Shown piece after piece: positions 10,855 to 20,217 of a DNA stretch of 64,000 bases. The notes below the pieces were generated by a model that saw only the letters and a program-made list of their open reading frames with translations, made no database searches and had not been told where the DNA came from. Origin of the DNA: Phorcus lineatus (Eukaryota; Mollusca; Gastropoda; Trochida; Trochidae); contig OV121091.1 of the NCBI GenBank assembly GCA_921293015.1, positions 8,027,755 through 8,091,754 of the forward strand, in the 5' to 3' direction. The first letter of the stretch is position 1; the number at the start of each line of letters is the position of its first letter. The position numbers were made by a program, and so were the translations under genes.

Positions 10855-12269
10855 AACTGACGGGCAAAAGTTAGTATAACGTTTTCAAATCGTTGTGTAG
10901 AAACATAATGTATCTATATTTCACTGCAATAACGGAAACAAACATTGTGTGTCTTGTTGAAATACTACAAAATGCACGTGATTTCACTGCATGAAGTCAC
11001 GTGATCAATAGCACAAGAAAATGGTAAAACATTACTTTTTCAAATTTTATTAAATGCGCGTGTCACAGAGGGGTATAAATCGGGTCGATTGACGCTGTTC
11101 GATCACAGTCAGTTAACGCAAATACAGGGAGAGCGAGCCATTGGAATGGCTGTTCTCACGTCACTGTAACACTGGTAGTACCCAAGGCAGGCCAAGGAGT
11201 GAACGCCAAGGGTAACTACAGACCGGGAAGACCGTTACATCCGGACAATTCATCTCAGGAACAGGTTTGTGACAGCAACGGCTAAGGCGGAAACAGCACT
11301 GGGACATCGTAGATTGCGAGCTGCTGGTATTATGGCTTATTGGCCCTTCCGCAGCATGGTCCTGACCCTCAGACATCGCCAAAACAGACTTCGATGGGCA
11401 AGACAAGTTTACAGATGGCAAGTGGGACAATGGCAACGAGTTCTGTTTTCTGATGAAAGTCGTTTCACCCTCTACAGAGCTGATGGCAGGGAACGGGTAT
11501 ACCGTCGGGCAGGGGAACGTTTGGCACAGCCATGCCTCAGAGAGGTTCATGCATATGGTGGAGGTGGTGTTATGGTTTGGGGAGATATCTGTGGAAACCA
11601 GAAGTGATCGTGCAAGGAAATCTCAATGCGCGTGGGTATATTGGACAGATTTTGAAGTCAGTTGCAGTACCCTTCATACAGAATCAACCCCAGGGTGTCA
11701 TCTTTCAACAGGACAATGCGAGACCCCACACTGCCAGAGAGACCAGTGACTTTCTGCAGAGAAGTAACGTCGATGTTTTGCCGTGGCCAGTCTACTCACC
11801 GGATATGAATCCTATTGAACACATGGGATCATCTGGACAGACATATCAGAAGACGACAACAAGTTCCACAGAATAGACAACTAGAGCAAGCCCTGACGGA
11901 AGAGTGAAACCGCATTCCCAATAACGTCATCCACTGTTTGACAACATCAATGAGACGTTTGAGGGCATGCATCGACGCAGAGGGTGGCCACATCCGTTAC
12001 TGGCTCTCTTAATAATGAATGATCTATCCAGTTACTCATCAACTTGGCCCCGATATATTCTGTCACGATTGACTCCGAGATAATCGACCCCATGTGTGTT
12101 TGAGGATCAAGATGTCAGAGACGTTTAACAAGGAACTTGCACTTTTTGTTGTTATTTAAATCGTAATTGGTTGTTGATTGTGATGAATTAAAGTTGTGGA
12201 AGAAATGTTGTTGTTTGGCTTTGTTACATGCTGTCAAAAAAGGCATATACTAACTTTTGCCCGTCAGTG
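10855..12269 (+). mobile_element. Tc1/mariner element with intact inverted repeats, copy A
   Basis: A 1,415-bp element flanked by TA on both sides. The termini read ACTGACGGGCAAAAGTTAGT inward from each end (first base A at left, C at right), giving about 24 bp of inverted repeat. The interior carries a broken DD34E transposase on the plus strand. The element sits in intron 9. Confidence 0.92.
11221..12012 (+). pseudogene. Tc1-like DD34E transposase, frameshifted (copy A)
   Basis: Cut-and-paste transposase of the Tc1/mariner superfamily. Motifs in order: RRLRAAGIMA (end of the DNA-binding part), RVLFSDESRFTLYRADGRER (first Asp), GGGGVMVWGDICG, QQDNARPHTARE (second Asp), SPDMNPIEHM (third acidic residue). 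Exactly 34 residues separate the second Asp and the Glu. The frame shifts after GDICGNQK near 11,607, again after IEHM near 11,825, and a Trp codon has become TGA near 11,908. The N-terminal helix-turn-helix is not readable. Not functional. Confidence 0.88.
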
Positions 12270-12504
12270 TATATAGATAACATCATTAAGAGAAACTGAG
12301 AGGTTGAAAAAGTTAGGGTAGCGCCTACAGGGAGGCAGACTAGGACCGATTGTTTCTCGTACATTGTAGTTGTCTCCCTTGCTTAGCTTCTTAAACCAGA
12401 GCGTTACGCTTCTTTATTAGTGCACTAACATGCACTCAGTCACTGTGTGCTTTGGAAGGTTCGACACGACCTCGGAGACATAATATTCGAGTCCCTTACT
12501 TAAA

Positions 12505-12700
12505 GAGCCACTCTGTGAGTTGTTGGAGTCATATATGCCAAACTTAATCAATGGTGTCATTTGATCGCGAAGTATCGACTGTTACCAAAAAGACACATTT
12601 TAAAGCTCATTGTTTTTTACAGTGACAATATGATCGAAAACCGGACAGTGGCGCGCGTCAAATGGTCAAACGTAATTTTGGAGACTTATCTAAAACAGCC
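12505..12700. repeat. Dispersed repeat R2, second locus
   Basis: Second instance of R2 between the Tc1-like element and the tyrosine-recombinase retroelement (copy B at 56,428-56,623). The GATCGAAAACCGGACAGTGG core is perfectly kept while the flank is diverged. Confidence 0.65.
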
Positions 12701-13156
12701 AGGAGGGCAGTTAGGGGTTGATAGTGTTTATTAGGTTATTTAACACCCGGCTCAGATGAGAGACAACGGACTAGACTCGGGCTCAAACATTTGATAAAAA
12801 TCATGGCATGTCAATACGAACCTGGCAGTCATGAAACATCCTAAGAATGAATACAAGTGCTTTGTATAAATAACAAATAATAACGTAAGTATTGCCTTTA
12901 CAGCACATTTCACACAATCCCCTTCATGAAGAGCAAAATTAATTACATGTATCCGAATCCCTAATGAGGGAGACTAAGCACATGGGAGCGGTGGGTGGGT
13001 AAGAAAAAATGTGCTGGCCGTAAAGCCGTATGCTAAATTCAAACTGCCAGGAAGTAAAACTATGCATGCGCAGAGACCGAGCCTTGACCCGTGTTAAATA
13101 TGGATTATGTTGTGAGTTATGTTGAGAGTTGTGTGGAATGTTCTTGAGATTGCACT

Positions 13157-14087
13157 TCAGTGAATATGCTTAACAGAACTGGGGAGAAGAGCTAAACGCT
13201 GGCCGCCCGAAGGCTTGAGATATTTGAACACACAGTCTAGCTTCCAGTCTCCAAGAGTTTGTACTGTGTCCACCGGAACACCCTGAGAGAAGAGCCATGT
13301 TGCCCAGCCTCGTCGAAGGCTATGGGTATTGTACAGTCCTGTATCATAGCCGAGAGCCTATGGGTGGCAAGAGAGGCGACTTCTGAAACTGTGGACAGAT
13401 TGGGGTACCCCTTGACTAATAGCAAACAGAGGCGAGCTAGAGGGAACATGCTTAGTACAGAGATACCAGCGCACCAACGCGGAGGTCGGACACATTGAGA
13501 CAACCTTATACAATGGCCAGCCTGTTACATGGCAACGTTGAGCAAATTGTATGGTCTTAGTTTTCTGAACACTTAGGAAGCATCCCTGACTTGTGAAAGT
13601 AACATCACCACGTGTGATGCCTTGGGGAGCGATAGTTGTCACTGAACTAACACGTAATAGTCCAAAGAAGCAAGTCAATGTCATGCACCAAAATATCAGG
13701 TCCACAATGTCCAGTAGATCAAGTCGACGGTGTAGTTGGCACAGTATGTCAACAGTTATAGGCTGCTTGTAGTTGGGAGCAGCTCCTTTGCTCCTCTTGA
13801 TACCTTTGAGGATTGAAGTAAGTGCAAAGTTTTCTTTGGGGTTGGTAAAGCCTAAGCCATGTGTATCAATCGTAAAATGTTCAGAAACTGCGGGATGGAG
13901 TTGTAAGATTTGTCCCTAGCCAGGAAGGCAGTATTTCTGCAGATAACATTAGGTGATGCTGGGACTGGCCTACAATCACATACAAAACCGCAGATAACAT
14001 AACATGTGAACGATAAGTGCACTTAGTAGAGTCAGCGAAGCACTGTTTCAGCAAGCTAACGATTTCCCTGTCCAGGTGACCAGCCAA
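13157..14087 (-). pseudogene. YR retroelement tyrosine recombinase (copy A)
   Basis: The integrase of the element. The N-terminal helical part reads HLDREIVSLLKQCFADSTK and later NPKENFALTSILKGIKRSKG. The catalytic part has FFGLLRVSS (first Arg), THSLRRGWATWLFSQGV (His-x-x-Arg), TLGDW and FKYLKPSGG (likely nucleophile Tyr). One TAG at 13,358-13,360 lies in frame just before ALGYDTGLYNTHSLRRG, and the frame is also broken near the start. The four catalytic residues are all visible, so decay is light. The gene ends at TGA, 13,157-13,159. Confidence 0.82.
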
Positions 14088-15150
14088 CGACGAATTTGTG
14101 GGTAAAGAAACTGTATGGCACTAACTGACATATGCTTGAGTAAACGATAACCACTAGGGGCATCAAAGGTACCATACCACTCTCTAATTTCCTTAATCAA
14201 TCTGACAAACATACAAGGCTCTGAAAGGCGTGAGATGGCGTCAGCAATCACATTATGCACACCCGGTGTATGCACCGCAATAATGTTGAAACACATGCAC
14301 ACATAGTTTTCAAGGAAAAGAATAAACTTCTTTGCTTTCTTACGATCAAGAGAAAGTATACCAGACATGGAATTAATTTGAACTCCATGAAACGTTAAAC
14401 ACGTCGAAGGCCCTTCCACTTTTGACCAATTGATGTTAAAGTCCAAGTTTCTTAGCAAACGAATTAGTTACAACAAAGCTTGGTTGCAATCCTCCCATGG
14501 GTTTGCAGATCTCCAAAAGTCATCCAAGTAGGTCACAACCGCACATTGTCCTTGTCTCTCAATGTACCTGCTAATTGACTGGGTAAACTTATTGAAGACA
14601 TAAGGTGGGCGACTTGCACCCGTTGGTAGTTTTGTGTCTATCATGTAAGTAGGTTGATCCTGACCTGAGAAGATCCACTTTAACCCTGTAAAAAGGTAAT
14701 TAGAGGGGTGGAGGCGATATGCTTCTGTGAGGTCTACTTTTGCCATGAACTGACCTCTCTGTAGGAGAGACACTGCATCATTCACTGTTTGATAGGAGAA
14801 AAAATCATTAACAACATAAGAGTTTACTGATTTACCAATAGGACGACTGAAATTGTGTATGAGGCGAATGCCATGTTCATCTTTATGGACAACACTAAGA
14901 GCACTGATAATTGTGGGCTTTTCTAGCACAATACGGTAGTTACCAACATTTAGTTCTTCAAGAATGCGACGTTCTAGTAGTTCTGCATTTACCCTTGCAT
15001 TATTTGCTACTTCTGTAGGTACAATATCTGAACGTTTATCACGATCAATAATATCAAAACCATATGTCAAACCATTGATGACCCAGTCCTTATCTAAGTC
15101 ACCCTCTAACATGTCTTCCCAACAATGTAACTTAGCTGAGAGATCACTGG
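14048..15150 (-). pseudogene. YR retroelement reverse transcriptase/RNase H (copy A)
   Basis: The fragment starting HCWEDMLEGDLDKDWVING is followed by IRLIHNFSRPIGKSVNSYVV, AKVDLTEAYRLHPSNYLFTG and the catalytic YLDDF. One TAA at 14,468-14,470 interrupts the frame between NQALL and LIRLLRNLDFNINWSKVEGP. The RNase H core is missing. LDRKKAKKFILFLENYV joins directly to NIIAVHTPGVHNVIADAISR, the C-terminal end of the RNase H domain, so an internal deletion of perhaps 150 codons is likely. Confidence 0.82.
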
Positions 15151-15289
15151 TTGGTTCATATGAATCGGGCGGCCTTACTGAAAATTCTGAAAAGCTGGCT
15201 GAGGAAGGTGCATAGCTTGCTGTGGTTGAGTGAAACCCGTGAGTGTTGGATGCGTGCTTCCTTGGGAGAGGGGGCCATTATATTATTGC

Positions 15290-15405
15290 ACAGATGGTGA
15301 CAGACGAGATCCTGACGACTGGCTATGTGACCACTGGTTGTGACTTGAAGCGAGACAGGTGAGGCACACGTGAGCATACTTGCATTGTTGATAATCGCAA
15401 CACCG

Positions 15406-15440
<35 letters not shown>

Positions 15441-15880
15441 AGTTCCACTTAAGACAAACAGGTTGAGGCTGTGTGTTAGGGTGCAAACGTGGGCCCTGGG
15501 GTTATCTGGGTGAGTGAACAAATCGAGCACCCTTATTGTCCTGTCTTGTCAGAAGCAACTGCATGACATATGTATTATCTGCCCCTCACACAAAGTCAAG
15601 CTCATTTTGCCTTTGTCAGTATTGCCTGTCGTACGACAAGACACTCTGACAAGTGAAAGCTTGCCCCAAAGTAGCTATTTTTACACAATAACCAACGTAC
15701 TGCAATATTTCTGCAGTATCCACACGATCTGTAAGGATCATTTCCCTCAGAATCTTGAACGATGCCTCCATATATTGCAACGGTGATATCTTATGCCTGA
15801 TTTATCCCCCTTGTCAGACTGATGCAGTAAATAATTTGTCAGTTCGCGATATGGTCCCTATGACGTTGTAGAAGGGGCAT
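15290..15880 (-). pseudogene. YR retroelement gag-like gene with poly-G expansion (copy A)
   Basis: The readable part includes MEASFKILREMILTDRVDTA, then YDRQYRQRQNELDF, PVCLKWNSG, and after a run of Gly codons CDYQQCKYAHVCLTCLASSH. The Cys/His spacing of the last segment is the zinc-knuckle-like motif seen in gag proteins of this element class. A 33-base poly-C run (15,406-15,438, poly-G in the gene) splits the motif. Stops lie further upstream, so the gene is dead. Confidence 0.7.
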
Positions 15881-16334
15881 CAAAGGGGTCAAACACTTTA
15901 CCTTGTTTGGTTTTTGTCTTGCCAAAGTTTGGGAAGTCTAACATCGATGCAAGCTCAGTTACCGTAACGTTGTGTTGTTTTGATCGGAAGTCCCCGCATT
16001 GCGCATGCGTGTGGGTAGACCAAATTGACCGTTTGAATCACGACTGGATAACTTCAGATAAACGTATTTGGCGCTTCTCATATTTGAATTCAGATTTGGT
16101 TACCCTATATGGTTTCTGATACGGTTTCTGAGAAAAGCTGCCCCCTTTAACTCGGACGATCGGACGCACTTATGGAAAGAGCTCAAAACACTATCCCCTT
16201 TCCACTTTGTGGTGGTGGGTACTAAATAGACCAGACTTTTAAGACTGATTTGCGGACTTTATTGATTTTCTTTCACATAAAACGACCTTTGGGACTGTCA
16301 TATAATAAAGAATATAAAAAGAAAGCACTTATAC

Positions 16335-16732
16335 CTGAACATTAGATTTACAACAGTAGCAGATGAGCGTGAACAATCCCACCGGCACCATGTTGGAGAG
16401 CAGGGCGGCCAGCAGGTCGAGGGAGGGAAAGGCGGTGTTAACAGCACCAGCAATTAGAAGGAAGATGGTGCCCGGTGTCAACAGAGACGACACAAACAGC
16501 AGCAGCTGATATATCATGTAGAGTGCAGACACGTTCTCATTGATTCTAATTATGTTCCGCCAGTCCGTTAGAAGATCCATTATATTTGCCATAGTCGAAG
16601 GAGACCAACGCCGTCGCTGATTATAAAACTCTTCAAATCCCTCAGGTGCATATGTCAAAGCATCTGCAGCTGCACAGTATTCCACTCTGTAACCTTGTTG
16701 AAGCAGGAGAGTGCAAAGCCATCGGTCTTCTC
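16335..16732 (-). CDS. Chitin synthase copy A, exon 9 (EDRW, QRRRW)
   Basis: This 398-bp exon completes the active site. EDRWLCTLLLQQGYRVEY supplies the catalytic-base motif, and EFYNQRRRW is the product-binding signature of processive chitin synthases. It then enters the second membrane cluster, with hydrophobic spans around SALYMIYQLLLFVSSLL, TPGTIFLLIAGA and MVPVGLFTLICYCC. I place the start after TTTTCTCAG because exon 8 then reads YDQ-GEDRW as in the family. The open frame continues 19 bases upstream by chance. The donor is GTATAA and it ends in phase 0. Translation is identical in copy B. Confidence 0.96.
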
Positions 16733-18297
16733 CTGAGAAAATATCAACCATAATCTGTGATACAAATCAGTAACACTCAATTGTACTCAGAGTTCTTCTC
16801 GGAGTAGGGTAATCTGTCCCTTACTATCATAGTTGTGAATTTTGTTCATATCTCGGAATTTGAAAAAAAAAAGACTCGTAAAGCTTCTCAGTGCTGAATT
16901 TATTGAGTATTAACTGCATCTGACTCTAGAGAAAGGAATGGGGCAAACGGTTTTGTATTTTGATATGAAACTCTTCAATTAAGTCAAACAAAGATCAGAA
17001 GCTTTCCAGAAGCAGTCATCTGAGTATATTTTGAATAAGCAGCAGACAATAGTTCAGCAGTTTAGTTCTTTTCATTTATAAAAAAACCCTCAATTGATTT
17101 TGATATCGCTGTCCCATATCTACAACCATTTATCCACTTAGGTCTAAGAGTATGCCTTAAAGTCCATTTCATGGATAACATCCTTTTTGAATGGTTCATT
17201 ATAAAACCTCCCCCAAACGCACGTCTCCAGCTCATCGTTGTGCATCTCGAGGTAATTGGGCTGTTCATAACTAGAGACCTCTGTTGACCAAATTGTCAAA
17301 CATCTTTTGCATCATTTAATGACAGCCATGCCCTAGTTTGGAGACTACTGGGACATTGCTGGATTGCTGAACATGACATTTGGACATGGTTCAGTTATCG
17401 TATGGCTTTGATAATCTGGGATGAAAATATGTGCATATTCTTTGAAATGGCATCATGACTGGCAATGGTAACAGAGATGAGATTTTGGATGTCTTTGTAA
17501 AACTAAATACTAACGCTATTTGGAACGATTTTACATGACTTTATCTTTATAGATTGCCATGCTTAACCCTATCAAGAGATAGTGGTCAAACATCTTAATT
17601 GCAACAATAAAGCAGATCGAGTGGTCTGTTCGACAGATTTTACATGATCTTAAAATGATAAAACATCTATGAAACATTTTCTAAACTTGATTGGTACAAA
17701 GAAGAACACTAGTATACGGATGGGATACAACATGCGCCTCCTTGGCAGCATGAGATGATGTCAAACTATAGTGCGGACTAGAGGCTTACATTTATGTCAT
17801 TGACACGTTTTTGACGTTTGAGTTTTTGTTATCTCAGCTGTTGGAAGGCCTCTGAGATAATCCCTGTCAATGGTTGTATCTGTCCTTTATCCGCCTATAA
17901 AAAGCTATAAAATTTTATAACTTGCATATCCGTATTGACATTGCACATCGGTCTATTTTATTGGCTTTCGGTTTTGATTCGATGCAAATCATGGCCAATC
18001 AAAGGTTTTGAATTGGTGTTTTGAAGGTAAATCATTAAGATGATACAATTTTGTTCTTTGAAAAATCACAAATCTGATGCAATAATAAATTTGGTGACCA
18101 CTTTCAAAAAACCCTTCGTTGATATGTGAAAAAACACGGTGGAATATAGACAGGTTGGGCTTTATTTAACGTTGTGATAATAAAACAAATTGTTATTTTG
18201 TCAAATCCACATACGAGTTACGTTCAAAGAATAGGCCAATTAGGCATTTTTTCTTTTTACTACTCAAAATTATTACAGCAGGTTTTGAGTACACAAA
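16733..18297. other. Intron 8, no recognised gene (copy A; copy B 61,541-63,357)
   Basis: AT-rich intron without coding signals. Copy B carries a 10-bp insertion near 61,698 and a 242-bp segment at 62,717-62,958 not present here. Confidence 0.6.
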
Positions 18298-19430
18298 GCA
18301 AAAGAAAGAAAAGAAAAAGATAAAATAAGATAAAATAACATCCATACTCACACTCAGTCATACACTTGCGTACTATTTACTGTATATTTCAACTTTTTCA
18401 TTGATTTGATTCATATATAGTGCCATATTTCCTTTCAAAATCATTAAACTGAGCTTTTTTACAATATCGTGCTTTTTCTATTTGATAATAATACCTCAAT
18501 TCTCGTTTAAAATGTAACAATAGTGGTGGTTTATTCTGCAGCTTGCATTTATAAATGTGATATTTAGCAAGTAGCAAAAGTAGATCAAAAGTATCATCAG
18601 TTTGAAATGCTGCTTAACATCCAAAGAGAATCAAATCAACCTGAAGTTTTATATCACCAGTGTGCGCACAGTTTAGTTCAATCCATTTTTAAAGTTTCTG
18701 CCAAAAGTGTTTACTATAACTACAATTCCAAAAAGGATGGAGAATAGACTCGGGCTCCCTTCCACAAAATGTGCAGAGGTTATTGTCAACAGTATGCATT
18801 TTAAACAAAAGTGTATTCACTGGAAAATTCTGTGGAACAGTCTGAGTTGCATCCATCTTAATTTAGGATCATGAGTGGTCTTAAATGGTTTTATAAAGAT
18901 GTCATTCCAATTTGCGTTAATCAAAGTTTCTTCTTCCCATTTTTCAATTATTTTAAATTTTTCTTCACTTTTTTTTTTGGAAATAGTATTTTTTGGATCC
19001 TTTTTTACATGAAAGAAGATTTTTTAAGCAATTACCTATATAATTGGCGCCTAATACCTCAGGCTTTTTTCTATGCATGTAGCTTTGAGATATTTTCCTA
19101 TTGCTTTAAATATTCCAAAAAACTCCATAAAATTTATCTTGTAATATTTTCCACAGAAATGACCAAGTGTCATAATATTTCCATCATCATTCATTAGGTC
19201 ATAGTTACAAACAATGTTATGTTCATGAAACTTCCTGTTGTAAAACGGTTTGCCATTTATAGTTATGTTTCTGTTATACAAGAGTGGTTCCCGGAGGAAG
19301 TCTTCATAAGTAATTGGTTATCATTATGACTATATTTGGCAAAAGCATTTAAGGTATCCTTCCAACATGTATTCAATGTAGAGAATGAGAGCTTAAGTGG
19401 ATAAAGCCAATTAAGCTTAATAACATGTTA
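18298..19430 (-). mobile_element. L1/Tx1-like LINE, ORF2 C-terminal fragment, copy A intron 8
   Basis: Minus-strand text in fragments: NRNITINGKPFYNRKFHEHN and YDLMNDDGNIMTLGHFC, then NTLLFKMHTVDNNLCTFCGR, EPESILHPFWNCSYSKHFW and LLLAKYHIYKCKLQNKPPLL. The C-x2-C...H..WxC arrangement and AKYHIYKCK are typical of the C-terminal region of L1/Tx1-type ORF2 proteins. The likely end is a TGA at 18,398-18,400. At least two internal stops and several shifts; dead. Confidence 0.75.
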
Positions 19431-19470
19431 CACCACCAGAAGGAACACATTTTGATACATCAACACAAAC

Positions 19471-19671
19471 CTTGATCATACTGTACGTAGTGACTGGCTT
19501 CACTTGATAGAGTTGTGTATTTTCTCATAACATTGTCGTCCATAAGAGCAGATGCGCGGAACAAACTGAAGCAGCCAGGACTGCAGAGAACACAGCCGAT
19601 CATATGTTCAGTAGCCTTCTGCAACCAGTGACTCACAGCATACTCGAACTTCTGGTACCAGATCATTGGAC
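19471..19671 (-). CDS. Chitin synthase copy A, exon 8 (catalytic core)
   Basis: A 201-bp exon encoding PMIWYQKFEYAVSHWLQKAT, then EHMIGCVLCSPGCFSLFRAS and YVQYDQ. All are signature blocks of family-2 chitin synthases. It starts in phase 1 (completing Gly) after GGCAG and ends in phase 1 before GTTTGT. A degenerate copy of its own start sits about 40-90 bases upstream in the intron (19,685-19,730). An L1/Tx1-like LINE lies just downstream in the next intron. Confidence 0.95.
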
Positions 19672-20003
19672 CTGCCATAAAGACAATCACTACGTGACTG
19701 ACTGCATACTCGAACCTCCGGTTCATGATCATCGGACAGAAATAGCATATTTTGAAAGAGGTTCATAAGTTGTCAGACTTATTTGCTGAATTTAAGGTTC
19801 AAGGTCCGTTTACTAGTTGTTATATTAACGAAGATCTATTGTTAAAAGCATTATTTTTGTCAACATGGCATACAATCGTTTATGGTCATGGAACGAAATC
19901 AATTAACACAAGACAATTTTTGTCAATTTTTTTAAACAAAACTTAGCACCTAGCACATATACTACATGCTGTTGGTTTTTGCTGTGGGAAGTAGGTAAGC
20001 TAC
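19672..20003. other. Intron 7 of copy A with a partial duplicate of exon 8 start
   Basis: A 332-bp intron. At 19,685-19,730 (minus) the text CGATGATCATGAACC... FEYAVSH parallels the exon 8 start CAATGATCTGGTACC... FEYAVSH, with the FEYAVSH block kept. The rest of the intron shows nothing. Confidence 0.65.
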
Positions 20004-20217
20004 CTGTGCCGATAGGATGGATCCTGCCGCAAGCCGCGCCCACCTTATCATTCTTCTTCATACGGTCGACCAGCAGCTGTACTGCCGAGGGTTTGAAGTC
20101 AACGTCTCCATCTAGGGCCAGTATGTACGTGTTATCCGCTATTGTCTGCTTCCTCCGTACGTCGGGCAGCGGCTGCGCGACCAGACGGTGGCCGAGTAGA
20201 TAATACATATACATGAC
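20004..20217 (-). CDS. Chitin synthase copy A, exon 7 (nucleotide-sugar binding, DGD)
   Basis: This 214-bp exon encodes VMYMYYLLGHRL, then NTYILALDGDVDFKPSAVQL and ending ACGRIHPIGT. LALDGD carries the aspartates expected to bind the UDP-GlcNAc/metal complex, and ACGRIHP is a further conserved block. The acceptor is TTTTCAG and the donor GTAGCT; it ends in phase 1. No frame damage is seen, so the core is intact to this point. Confidence 0.95.

Larger units (their letters stand above)
12960..16050 (-). mobile_element. Tyrosine-recombinase (DIRS/Ngaro-like) retroelement, copy A, 5' end deleted
   Basis: Read on the minus strand from high to low, it holds a gag-like part, reverse transcriptase, a shortened RNase H and a tyrosine recombinase. 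This set and order define YR retrotransposons. A segment of about 100 bp at 13,010-13,107 is repeated at 60,328-60,426 in copy B, so it is the element's 3' terminal repeat. In copy A the 5' repeat and gag start are gone, deleted at 16,050. Confidence 0.85.
1..18940. repeat. Large direct duplication, copy A arm
   Basis: This whole segment is repeated in the same orientation at 43,911-64,000. The match runs through four chitin synthase exons, all introns and all inserted transposons, and leaves the window at both ends (left edge here, right edge of copy B). The offset drifts from 43,910 to 45,060 because of indels. By eye the difference is of the order of one percent. Confidence 0.97.

Noticed and set aside
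15283-15530. Glycine-rich proteins over the poly-C run
   Set aside because: The Gly tract is a homopolymer artefact of the gag-like frame, not a structural Gly-rich protein.
16733-16751. Exon 9 starting at the Met upstream (MVDIFSGEDRW)
   Set aside because: Splicing at TTTTCTCAG restores YDQGEDRW and the phase of exon 8; the upstream codons are intronic.
17062-17268. 68-residue minus-strand open frame in intron 8
   Set aside because: No recognisable motif, and copy B has small indels that break it, so it is not conserved even between the two copies.
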